Of a stretch of 64,000 nt of DNA, positions 38,638-45,694 are shown one piece after another (position 1 is the stretch's first letter; every line of letters starts with the position of its first letter). A program made the position numbers and the translations under genes. The stretch spans positions 868,001 to 932,000 of the forward strand of contig NZ_MINI01000028.1 in the NCBI RefSeq assembly GCF_002906855.1. Direction: 5' to 3'. The stretch comes from Pseudomonas putida. Lineage in GTDB: Bacteria; Pseudomonadota; Gammaproteobacteria; Pseudomonadales; Pseudomonadaceae. The notes below the pieces were generated by a model. The model was not told the DNA's origin. It did not search any database and worked only from the letters and a program-made list of their open reading frames with translations.

Positions 38638-38823
38638 TCAGTGGCAAGGGAAGGCGGCGCTGTGGCGGGTGTCGTGCGCGGCGTTGTGCACGGCTTCGAT
38701 GTGCGAGAACCCGGCAAAGTACACCAGGCACAGGCCGAGCAGGCTGGCACTGACGGCGATGACCACGCGCTGGCTGAGGGTGACGGGGGTAGTAATGCTG
38801 TGTTTGGCGCTGGTGATGGGCAT
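38638..38823 (-). CDS. cbtB: CbtB cobalt transporter small subunit
   Basis: 61 residues with a single membrane helix (VVIAVSASLLGLCLVYFAGF) and a short His-containing tail (HIEAVHNAAHDTRHSAAFPCH), the pattern expected of CbtB. It is the first gene of the unit and lies downstream of the riboswitch. GAGGA precedes the ATG. Confidence 0.87.
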   Translation of the reverse strand: MPITSAKHSITTPVTLSQRVVIAVSASLLGLCLVYFAGFSHIEAVHNAAHDTRHSAAFPCH

Positions 38824-38950
38824 GTCGCGATCCTCTGCTTTGCTTTTTGCTTTTGCTTTCTAGAAGGCAATGGGGACACGCGCGGCAGCCCCGGGCACGG
38901 GGCGCCCGAGGGAATGCGACAGCGCCCGCCCACCGCGGGGTGTTCATGAA

Positions 38951-39155
38951 CGCCAGGCCGGTCTCCGGGCTTGCGAGGAGGAGCAGGGCTCCTTGAAAAG
39001 CATCACCTTCCCATGCCGGACTGCGTGGCACAGTGGTCTGGACGCTTCGCTCGCTTACCGTTGCGGGGGCAGCACCGGATTTGCCCGGCCCTGGCAAGGG
39101 CCTGCGACGCACCGATTTCCCGTTTCACCCCCAATGGGGGCACCTGACGCAAGGC
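38951..39155 (-). promoter_or_regulatory. cobalamin riboswitch
   Basis: On the minus strand the stretch reads the conserved elements in order: GGTG and GTGAAACGGGAA near the 5' end, CCGGTGCTGCCCCCGCAACG with GTA after it, AGTCCGG, and the closing GCCCGGAGACCGGCCTGGCG box. These are the adenosylcobalamin aptamer hallmarks. It sits about 130 bp upstream of cbtB. The intervening leader contains GC-rich complementary segments (GGGCGCC, GCCCGGGGC) that could form the switching hairpin; no T-run is seen, so control of translation is more likely than termination. Confidence 0.93.
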
Positions 39156-39320
39156 GTAAGGAGAGCACGCGGTGAAGGTGGCGTCAAATGCAATGGCATT
39201 GAACCGGGGGGCAGGGGGCATCATGAAACAAGATCAGCGGATGATGCCCGGCCCGAACCTCTGTTTTTTGCACAGTCCAACGTAAGCAAGGCCTCGCTTC
39301 GCCTGGCTGGAGGTACGCAC

Positions 39321-39467
39321 ATGAAACGCAAGACTGCATGGGTTGTCGTGTTGTCCGGGTTGTTGTTGCTCAGTGGCTGCTGGCCTTACTGGCACGACGG
39401 GGATCACCACCACCGGCATTACTACGATGAAGATCGCGGCGGGCACCAGGACTATCGTCGTTACTGA
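39321..39467 (+). CDS. tiny His/Tyr/Asp-rich lipoprotein, unknown function
   Basis: 48 residues. Signal MKRKTAWVVVLSGLLLLSGC has the lipobox LSGC (C20). The 28-residue mature part is WPYWHDGDHHHRHYYDEDRG followed by GHQDYRRY, so it is dominated by His, Asp and Tyr. GGAGG lies upstream at a good distance. Metal binding is plausible, and it is divergent from the cobalt/cobalamin genes, but similar short lipoproteins occur in Pseudomonas without known role. Confidence 0.65.
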   Translation: MKRKTAWVVVLSGLLLLSGCWPYWHDGDHHHRHYYDEDRGGHQDYRRY

Positions 39468-39630
39468 TGCAAGGCGGCATTGGTTATCCACACTGGCAGG
39501 TGGCTGGATGTTCATGCCGCCAGGTGGCGGTGGTGGGCATGGTGGGGGACATGGCGGCCCACGCTGACTGTACTGAAGCAGACGGCTGTTCGCTCACCGG
39601 CCAAGGGCTGGGCGGATAGCCCGGCTGCCG

Positions 39631-39945
39631 TCATGATTCTTCGAGCAACCGCCCAGGGTTGAAGAAGAACGATGCAATCATGACGGCGCTGATCACACCC
39701 AAGGCGTCCGCGACCAGCAACAGGAATTCGCTGCCAGCCCCCGGCAGCGCCTGCTGGCTGATGGCGAAGCTCGTCCCATGGGGGAAAGCTGCGATGCCCA
39801 GCAGGGCCAGCGCCAACGCGGCTGATAGAAGCTTGCTGTAGGTCCTGCCGAACGCCAGCGTGTAGGCCCAGAACACAAAGATGCTGAACACGGCAAGGCC
39901 TGTTGAAATCACGAACTGGGCGAGTATTTCCAGCCACCACACCAT
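39631..39945 (-). CDS. small inner-membrane protein, unknown function
   Basis: 104 residues with three probable membrane helices (ILAQFVISTGLAVFSIFVFW, LLSAALALALLGIAAF, LLLVADALGVISAVMIASFF). Start MVWWLEILAQ follows GGAGAGG. No family recognised. Convergent with the tiny lipoprotein; the 163 bp between them show nothing definite. Confidence 0.6.
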   Translation of the reverse strand: MVWWLEILAQFVISTGLAVFSIFVFWAYTLAFGRTYSKLLSAALALALLGIAAFPHGTSFAISQQALPGAGSEFLLLVADALGVISAVMIASFFFNPGRLLEES

Positions 39946-40193
39946 GGACCTCTCCTGAACGGTGCATCTGGTCGATACGCATCAGAATCATGGCTGATTG
40001 AAATCGTTCCGCTCGGCTAAAGAAATAATGCGAAAGTCGCAAAGTTGCCAGTCATGGGCCATTGCCCATATAGCAAACAAGAATATTGTGCTGTGCACTT
40101 TGCGCAGTACCATGGGCACACGAGAACTAAAAAAGGGCGTTCGGCTTGGCCACTCTTTCGTCAGTTATCGATGGGGCAGCAGGAGCGTGTCGC

Positions 40194-40562
40194 GTGAAGC
40201 GTTCAAGATCGGTCGCAGGCGCAATACTGTTAACCACTTTCGCCACGCTGTTGATGGGCGGGTGCGCACAGAATCGGGATGTACGGGATGGCCATGATTA
40301 TACGTCCGGTACTACCGACAGAAGCACACCCGTTTATCTAGGGTGTGTCAAAGGCGAACTTCAAGGTAATGTGAAAACCTATGAGGTCGATGGCGACAAC
40401 TCGGTGAAACTGTACGTCGAAAGTACCGACCCTACCCAGGCCGCTGGTTTGGTAGAACTGCGCGGAACGGGGACCGAGCGTCAGTTCACGGCCTACCAGC
40501 GCGACGCCTGGTACGACCATGGCAGGCTGCTCGATGCTGCATTGATGTGTAAAAAAGCCTGA
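40194..40562 (+). CDS. putative lipoprotein, unknown function
   Basis: 122 residues from GTG, chosen because GGAG lies upstream and it yields a clean lipoprotein signal (KRSRSVAGAILLTTFATLLM, lipobox MGGC). The mature part has two further cysteines (YLGCVKGELQGN and ALMCKKA) that could form a disulfide. No family recognised. Followed by a strong terminator. The 248 bp upstream hold no gene that I can support. Confidence 0.6.
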   Translation: MKRSRSVAGAILLTTFATLLMGGCAQNRDVRDGHDYTSGTTDRSTPVYLGCVKGELQGNVKTYEVDGDNSVKLYVESTDPTQAAGLVELRGTGTERQFTAYQRDAWYDHGRLLDAALMCKKA

Positions 40563-40581
40563 TCCATTGATCTGCAAGTGC

Positions 40582-40613
40582 AAAAAGCCCGCGCACATGA
40601 GAGCGGGCTTTTT
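40582..40613 (+). terminator. rho-independent terminator
   Basis: AAAAAGCCCGC pairs with GCGGGCTTTTT (11 bp, perfect) across a 10-base loop, 19 bp after the lipoprotein stop. Symmetric A and T runs allow function in both directions. Confidence 0.87.
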
Positions 40614-40783
40614 GCGATGGGTGCTGATCCATCAGCGGGGTTCATTCTAGGGGATAGGGCCGTCTTGCCCATTCGACGGAAGTCTTGCGCGGTTGCAATC
40701 AAGCCTGCGCACGACCTTGGTGGATTACTCCTGTGGCTCGATCCCGGCTAGAATGGCCCATGTTCCAGTCAGGTTAATCGCAA

Positions 40784-41113
40784 ATGCCAACCGTTCGTAT
40801 CCTCTTCTGCGCTGCACTCGCTGCGAGTCTTGTTGCGTGCGCCAACCCGGGCAAGCCCACTGCCAGCAAGCTCACTGCAAAATCCCCGGATGTGTACGCC
40901 GCCTGCGTACTGCCAAAGTGGCAGGCACTGTCCCCCCAGACAACGCAAAAGTCCATCAGCCATGGTTATCGGCTGACTGCACCGAGTGCCGTCACTTCAG
41001 ACGAGGTGCTGGAAGTGGTCGAGTATCACGATGGCAGCCGGGCAACTTTCTACAAAGGCAGCTTTCTGTCGAGTGACAAGCTGCGCATGGCCGCCAGAGA
41101 GTGCCTTGAGTGA
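40784..41113 (+). CDS. putative lipoprotein, unknown function
   Basis: 109 residues. Signal MPTVRILFCAALAASLVAC ends in lipobox LVAC. The mature protein has a pair of cysteines (YAACVLPKW and RECLE at the end) and a central LTAPSAVTSDEVLEVVEYHDG. Size, signal and cysteine spacing resemble the preceding lipoprotein, so distant relationship is possible. Convergent with the OsmE-like gene, 16 bp apart. Confidence 0.65.
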   Translation: MPTVRILFCAALAASLVACANPGKPTASKLTAKSPDVYAACVLPKWQALSPQTTQKSISHGYRLTAPSAVTSDEVLEVVEYHDGSRATFYKGSFLSSDKLRMAARECLE

Positions 41114-41129
41114 CCGGCTGCCGGGTGCC

Positions 41130-41495
41130 TCAGTAGCCTGAACCTCCCATACCGCCCATGCTGGGTAATGCCTGCCGGGCCTTCTGCTGGGCATTGCTCC
41201 ATTCGGCGCAGGTCATGAAGCTGGTCTTGTCGACCTTCCCGGCCTGATCGAAGCTGACCATGTAAGGTTGTTGCTTCTGCCCCGGTTTGCTCAGCATGTA
41301 GTCGAAGCACGTTCCAGGCACTACCGTGCGCTCGGACTGGGCGCCCGGTTTGCCACCTATTTGCAGTACTTGCTCTTTGCTCATGCCGGTATCGACTTTG
41401 GTTACCAACGGCTGGTCATGGTAAGTGGATGCGTTACTTGAACAGCCAGTGAGCACTGACAACGTCAGTATCAGCGCACAAGTTGATTTGTTCAT
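41130..41495 (-). CDS. osmE: OsmE-like lipoprotein (SmpA/BamE fold)
   Basis: 121 residues. Lipobox LTGC, then the SmpA/OmlA-type core VDTGMSKEQVLQIGGKPG, GTCFDYMLSKPGQKQQPYMV and FMTCAEWSNAQQ, which match E. coli OsmE in order and in its two conserved cysteines. OsmE is an osmotically induced envelope lipoprotein of unclear function. The C-terminal Gly/Met tail (MGGMGGSGY) is an extra. Located downstream of and divergent from nothing relevant. Confidence 0.75.
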   Translation of the reverse strand: MNKSTCALILTLSVLTGCSSNASTYHDQPLVTKVDTGMSKEQVLQIGGKPGAQSERTVVPGTCFDYMLSKPGQKQQPYMVSFDQAGKVDKTSFMTCAEWSNAQQKARQALPSMGGMGGSGY

Positions 41496-41534
41496 GGCAG
41501 TGCTCCTGTCAGAGAACGCCGTTGCGGAACAGCA

Positions 41535-42770
41535 TCAATCCAGTCGGCTATTCATCATACGCTTGTATTGCTTGACCCGACGCAGCGTGCACCACTGTTC
41601 CAGCAGCAGGGCGCGCAGCGGGGAGGCCTTGGCCTGGGGTTTGCTGCCGGCGGCGAGCCGGCGCATCTGCAACTTCACCAGCGCCATGTAGGCAAGGGCG
41701 GCGAATGCCTTGCGCTTCCAGCGGATCGGCGGCAGTTCGGCCAATGCGTTGGTCTCGCCGTTTTGCCAGCGCCGGGGCAGGGTGGGGTCGACCGCCAGAG
41801 CGGTGGCAATGCCTGCCATCGCCACGCCATTGGCGAGCACCTGTTCGACCACCGCCAGGCGACGGATGCCACCGGTGACCATCACAGGCATGCGGGCAAT
41901 CGCGGCAATGTCGCGGGCGAAATCGAGGAAATAGGCCTCCCGCGCCAAGGTTCGGCCATCCCGGGCATCGCCTTGCATGGCCGGTGCTTCGTAGCTGCCC
42001 CCGGACAGCTCCACCAGGTCCACCGGCAGTTCGTTCAGCCATAGCACGACCTGGCGCGCATCTGCCGGTTCGAAACCGCCGCGCTGGAAGTCAGCCGAGT
42101 TGAGCTTGACCGCCACGCTGAAGCCGGGAGCCACCACCTCGCGCACCGCCTTCACCACTTCCAGCAACAGCCGTGCACGGTTTTCCAGGCTGCCACCCCA
42201 GCGGTCCTGGCGCCGGTTGGTCAGCGGCGAGAGGAACTGGCTGAGCAGGTAGCCGTGGGCGGCGTGTATCTGCACACCGCTGAAGCCGGCTTGTTCGGCC
42301 AGTGCCGAAGTGCGGGCGAAGCGCTGGATCAACGCGGCGATTTCGCTTTCGTCCAGGGCCTTGGGCTGCGGGAACAGTTTCGACAAACCGCCCATGTTCA
42401 GTGCCACCGCCGAGGGTGCCACGGTTGGCTGGCCAAGGTTGGCCTGCATTTGCCGCCCGGGGTGGTTGATCTGCATCCAGAACTGCGCGCCTTGGGCGCG
42501 GCCTGCTTCGGCCCATTGGCGAAAACGTTGCAACGGCTGGCTGTCATCGAGCATCACGCCCCCTGGCCCGGTCATGGCGCTGGGGTCGATCATGACGTTA
42601 CCTGTCAGCAGCAAGCCGGCGCCGCCTTCGGCCCAGGCCTGATACAGGCGCAGCAACTGATCGGAAGGGGTCTGATCCTGATTGGCGAGGTTTTCTTCCA
42701 TGGCCGCCTTGGCAATGCGATTGGGGATGACGCTGCCATTGGGCAGGCACAGGGGCTGGAACGGGGTCAT
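41535..42770 (-). CDS. NADH:flavin oxidoreductase, old yellow enzyme family
   Basis: 411-residue FMN-dependent TIM-barrel ene-reductase. Motifs: the N-terminal SVIPNRIAKAAMEENLA, QINHPGRQ, substrate-anchoring histidines in GVQIHAAHGYLLSQFLSPL, RWGGSLENRARLL, and phosphate-binding MVTGGIRR. It should reduce activated alkenes or nitro compounds with NAD(P)H; natural substrate unknown. Ribosome site GGAGAA. Divergent from a MerR-family gene, with a MerR-type promoter (19-bp spacer) facing this gene, so induction by the regulator's ligand is likely. Confidence 0.87.
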   Translation of the reverse strand: MTPFQPLCLPNGSVIPNRIAKAAMEENLANQDQTPSDQLLRLYQAWAEGGAGLLLTGNVMIDPSAMTGPGGVMLDDSQPLQRFRQWAEAGRAQGAQFWMQINHPGRQMQANLGQPTVAPSAVALNMGGLSKLFPQPKALDESEIAALIQRFARTSALAEQAGFSGVQIHAAHGYLLSQFLSPLTNRRQDRWGGSLENRARLLLEVVKAVREVVAPGFSVAVKLNSADFQRGGFEPADARQVVLWLNELPVDLVELSGGSYEAPAMQGDARDGRTLAREAYFLDFARDIAAIARMPVMVTGGIRRLAVVEQVLANGVAMAGIATALAVDPTLPRRWQNGETNALAELPPIRWKRKAFAALAYMALVKLQMRRLAAGSKPQAKASPLRALLLEQWCTLRRVKQYKRMMNSRLD

Positions 42771-42821
42771 GCGATATTCTCCAAGGTAGCGCCGGGCGTC
42801 GGGCGGGTTGGGTTTTGGAGA

Positions 42822-42852
42822 AGGCTAAGGTTAAAGTAAACCTTAAGGTCAA
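42822..42852 (-). promoter_or_regulatory. MerR-type promoter and operator for the oxidoreductase gene
   Basis: On the minus strand TTGACC (-35) and TAGCCT (-10) are separated by exactly 19 bp, the stretched spacing used by MerR activators. The spacer contains the dyad AAGGTT-N6-AACCTT (42827-42844). It lies between the divergent oxidoreductase and MerR genes, 52 bp before the oxidoreductase start. Confidence 0.75.
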
Positions 42853-42870
42853 CAGAGAATTTCACCCAGC

Positions 42871-43296
42871 ATGAGAATTGGCGAACTGGCCCGACGCACG
42901 GGCCTCAGCGCATCGCGTATCCGTTTCTATCAAGCCAGCGGGCTGATCGAGGCCAGGCGCCTGGGTAACGGTTATCGGGATTACCCAGAGCAGGTGGTGA
43001 GGTCACTTGAGATCATCACCTGCGGGCAGCAGGCGGGCTTCAGCCTTGAGGAAATGCGCAAACTGACCAGCGCAGCTGGCGACGGCGCGGCGCGGCACGA
43101 TCGGCTGCTGGCAAGCCTCATGCGCAAGGTGGCCGAGATCGAAGCGATGCAGCTGCGCCTGGCACAGAACCGCGCGCAATTGCTGGCAGTGATCGCTGGC
43201 ATGGAGAGCAAGCCACAGGGCTTGGATTGCGACGAAAATGCCCAGCGCCTGATCAATGGCTGGCAGGAAGGTGAGGCCGACAAGCCGCATCAATGA
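42871..43296 (+). CDS. MerR-family transcriptional regulator
   Basis: 141 residues. Winged helix-turn-helix at 1-70 (MRIGELARRTGLSASRIRFY, NGYRDYPEQVVRSLEII), then a coiled-coil dimer helix (HDRLLASLMRKVAEIEAMQL) and a short C-terminal tail with a single cysteine in GLDCDENA. No CxxC metal site, so an organic inducer is more likely than a metal. Divergent from the flavin oxidoreductase gene. Confidence 0.87.
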   Translation: MRIGELARRTGLSASRIRFYQASGLIEARRLGNGYRDYPEQVVRSLEIITCGQQAGFSLEEMRKLTSAAGDGAARHDRLLASLMRKVAEIEAMQLRLAQNRAQLLAVIAGMESKPQGLDCDENAQRLINGWQEGEADKPHQ

Positions 43297-43310
43297 TGAT
43301 CGTGTTTTCC

Positions 43311-43336
43311 GTGAGGGCCGGATTTGCGGCCCTCAC
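43311..43336. terminator. hairpin between convergent genes
   Basis: GTGAGGGCCG and CGGCCCTCAC form a perfect 10-bp stem with the loop GATTTG, between the MerR gene and the convergent small ORF. Few T residues follow on either strand, so a bidirectional terminator is likely but not certain. Confidence 0.6.
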
Positions 43337-43367
43337 CGATGGCGGTCAAGGTAGCTGACTACCTGGC

Positions 43368-43565
43368 CTACTTTGCCATGTTCATGTTTCGGCACTGTAC
43401 CTCGGCATCCGTCTTGTTCGGGTAACTGGGTTTGAGCCGCTCCTTTTCCTGAGTGTCGTAGATATCGAAACCACCGCATACGGCCGCCGCGTAGTAGCGG
43501 GTGCCGATGCGGAACGACTGCTTTTCAATGGGCACAGCCGGAACGATAACAAATCTTGTTTGCAT
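43368..43565 (-). CDS. small conserved-looking protein, unknown function
   Basis: 65 residues, start MQTRFVIVPAVPIEKQSF, with GGAGG 8 bases upstream. Two cysteines (AAVCGGFDIYDTQEKER and EVQCRNMN). No signal peptide or membrane helix. No family recognised. Good ribosome site and flanking terminator support it as a real gene. Confidence 0.6.
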   Translation of the reverse strand: MQTRFVIVPAVPIEKQSFRIGTRYYAAAVCGGFDIYDTQEKERLKPSYPNKTDAEVQCRNMNMAK

Positions 43566-43783
43566 GTTTCGTGCCTCCCCAGGCAGAGAGTTAAGTATTA
43601 GTCGGGCCTTTGTTAACCATCAAGACGGCTCATGAAGAAAAGATTGCAGGCTCAGCCCTGGCCTCTGTCATCAAATGAAAACCCGCTGTCGCCCGATGCG
43701 AAGCACTCCGCACCCGGAGCGCTTACATTCCAATGACCCAGAACTGACGCCCTGCGTCCAGATCGATGATTGGAGTGACAAGC

Positions 43784-44764
43784 ATGTCAAAAGCCGTACG
43801 TTTCCATCAGACCGGTGGCCCCGAAGTGCTGCGCTACGAGGATGTCGAGGTCGGCGATCCCGGCCCGGGGCAGGTGCGCCTGCGTCACGTGGCGGTTGGC
43901 CTGAACTACGCCGACACCTATTTCCGCAATGGCACCTACCCAATCCCGCTGCCCAATGGCATCGGTGTGGAAGCCTCCGGCGTGGTGCAGGCGCTAGGTG
44001 AAGGCGTAACTCAGGTGGCGGTGGGTGACCGGGTCACTTACACCGGCTTTCTCAACACCCTCGGCGCGTATTGCACCGAGCGGCTGATCCCCGCCGCAGC
44101 GCTGATCAAGCTGCCGGAAACCATCGCCTTCGAAACCGCCGCTGCCATGACCATGCGCGGCCTGACGGCGGCCTACCTGATGCGCCGGCTTTACGCCTTC
44201 AAACCGGGCGACACCGTGCTGCTGCATGCGGCGGCGGGTGGCGTCGGCCTGATCGTCGCGCAGTGGGCGCGGCTGCTGGGGCTGAACGTGATTGGCACGG
44301 TGTCCACCGAGGCCAAGGCCGAAGTCGCCCGCAGCCATGGCTGCAACCAGATCATCAACTACAGCGTCGAGGATGTGGCCAGCCGTGTGCGTGAGCTCAC
44401 CGATGGCGTCGGCGTCAACGTGGTGTTCGACAGCGTGGGCAAGAACACTTTCATGGGTTCGCTCGATTCGCTCAAACGCCGTGGCCTGATGGTCTGCGTC
44501 GGCACCGCCTCTGGCACCATCCCGCCGTTCGACCCACAGTTGCTGGCGATCAAGGGTTCGCTGCAGCTGACTCGCCCGGCACTGGCCGACTTCATTGCCG
44601 ACCCTGCGGAAAAGGCCGACCTGGCCGGCGAGCTGTTCGACCACGTCAGCAGTGGCCGCATCCGCATCGAAATCAACCAGCACTATGCCCTGCAGGACGC
44701 CGTCCAGGCCCATCGCGACCTGGAAGCGCGCAAGACCACCGGCTCGTCGATCTTCGTCATCTGA
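43784..44764 (+). CDS. zinc-independent quinone oxidoreductase (MDR family)
   Basis: 326 residues. NADPH:quinone reductase of the QOR type: N-terminal GroES-like part with GLNYADTYFRNGTYP, then Rossmann domain LLHAAAGGVGLIVAQWARLLG and FDSVGKNTF. It lacks zinc ligands. Start MSKAVRFHQTGGPEVLRYED is standard, with GGAG 8 bases before. First gene of an apparent three-gene operon with a TauD-type dioxygenase and an acyl-CoA dehydrogenase. Confidence 0.88.
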   Translation: MSKAVRFHQTGGPEVLRYEDVEVGDPGPGQVRLRHVAVGLNYADTYFRNGTYPIPLPNGIGVEASGVVQALGEGVTQVAVGDRVTYTGFLNTLGAYCTERLIPAAALIKLPETIAFETAAAMTMRGLTAAYLMRRLYAFKPGDTVLLHAAAGGVGLIVAQWARLLGLNVIGTVSTEAKAEVARSHGCNQIINYSVEDVASRVRELTDGVGVNVVFDSVGKNTFMGSLDSLKRRGLMVCVGTASGTIPPFDPQLLAIKGSLQLTRPALADFIADPAEKADLAGELFDHVSSGRIRIEINQHYALQDAVQAHRDLEARKTTGSSIFVI

Positions 44765-44777
44765 AGAGGGCAACCAC

Positions 44778-45626
44778 ATGCACATCGAACAACTGAGCTG
44801 TGCAATCGGCGCCGAGATCAGCGGCGTCAACCTGGCTGACGCGATCCACGATGACGATCTGTTCGAGCAACTGCGCGCGCAGTTGCTCAAGCACCGTGTG
44901 CTGTTCCTGCGCGACCAGCATTTCAGCCGTGCCGAACACGTGGCCTTTGCCCGGCGCTTTGGTGACCTCGAAGACCACCCGGTGGCCGGCAGCGATCCGC
45001 AGCACCCTGGCCTGGTGCAGATCTACAAGCGTCCCGACCAGCCCAACGACCGTTACGAAAACGCCTGGCACACCGACGCCACCTGGCGCGAGGTACCGCC
45101 CATGGGCTGCGTGTTGCGCTGCGTCGAGTGCCCGCCGGTAGGCGGCGACACGATGTGGGCGAACATGGTGATGGCCTATGAAAACCTGCCACGTGACGTG
45201 AAGGCGAAGATCGAAGGCTTGCGTGCACGCCACAGCATCGAAGCCAGCTTCGGCGCGGCCATGCCGATCGACAAGCGCCTGGCGCTCAAGGCGCAGTTCC
45301 CGGATGCCGAACATCCGGTGGTGCGCACTCACCCGGAAACCGGCGAACAGGTGCTGTTCGTCAATGCCTTCACGACCCACTTCAGCAACTACCACACGCC
45401 CCAGCGCGTGCGGGTCGGCCAGGACGCCAACCCCGGCGCCGGCGACCTGCTGCGCTACCTGGTCAGCCAGGCCTACCTGCCCGAGTACCAGGTACGCTGG
45501 CGCTGGAAGCCCAACAGCGTGGCCATCTGGGACAACCGTAGCACCCAGCATTACGCGGTCATGGACTACCCGCCGTGCCATCGCAAGATGGAACGTGCGG
45601 GGATCAAGGGCAGCCGCACCTTCTGA
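44778..45626 (+). CDS. TauD/TfdA-family 2-oxoglutarate Fe(II) dioxygenase
   Basis: 282 residues. The iron-binding HxD is in AWHTDATWRE (near residue 97) and the distal histidine in NRSTQHYAVMDY (near 255). The oxoglutarate-anchoring arginine follows in the C-terminal part (CHRKMERAGI). Family members cut taurine, alkyl sulfates, 2,4-D or carnitine-type compounds by hydroxylation; the substrate here is unknown. It lies 13 bp after the quinone oxidoreductase and 68 bp before an acyl-CoA dehydrogenase, suggesting breakdown of a sulfonated, sulfated or ether-type carboxylic substrate. Confidence 0.87.
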   Translation: MHIEQLSCAIGAEISGVNLADAIHDDDLFEQLRAQLLKHRVLFLRDQHFSRAEHVAFARRFGDLEDHPVAGSDPQHPGLVQIYKRPDQPNDRYENAWHTDATWREVPPMGCVLRCVECPPVGGDTMWANMVMAYENLPRDVKAKIEGLRARHSIEASFGAAMPIDKRLALKAQFPDAEHPVVRTHPETGEQVLFVNAFTTHFSNYHTPQRVRVGQDANPGAGDLLRYLVSQAYLPEYQVRWRWKPNSVAIWDNRSTQHYAVMDYPPCHRKMERAGIKGSRTF

Positions 45627-45694
45627 GTCATCCGCAGTCAGCTGTGCCCGTGCCGCGTCACGTTCGTCAACCTAAGCAAGCGAGTGTTTGCCTC

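Noticed and set aside
38869..39112. Minus-strand frame in the cbtB leader
   Set aside because: It overlaps the cobalamin riboswitch, whose conserved elements explain the sequence, and it has no credible start.
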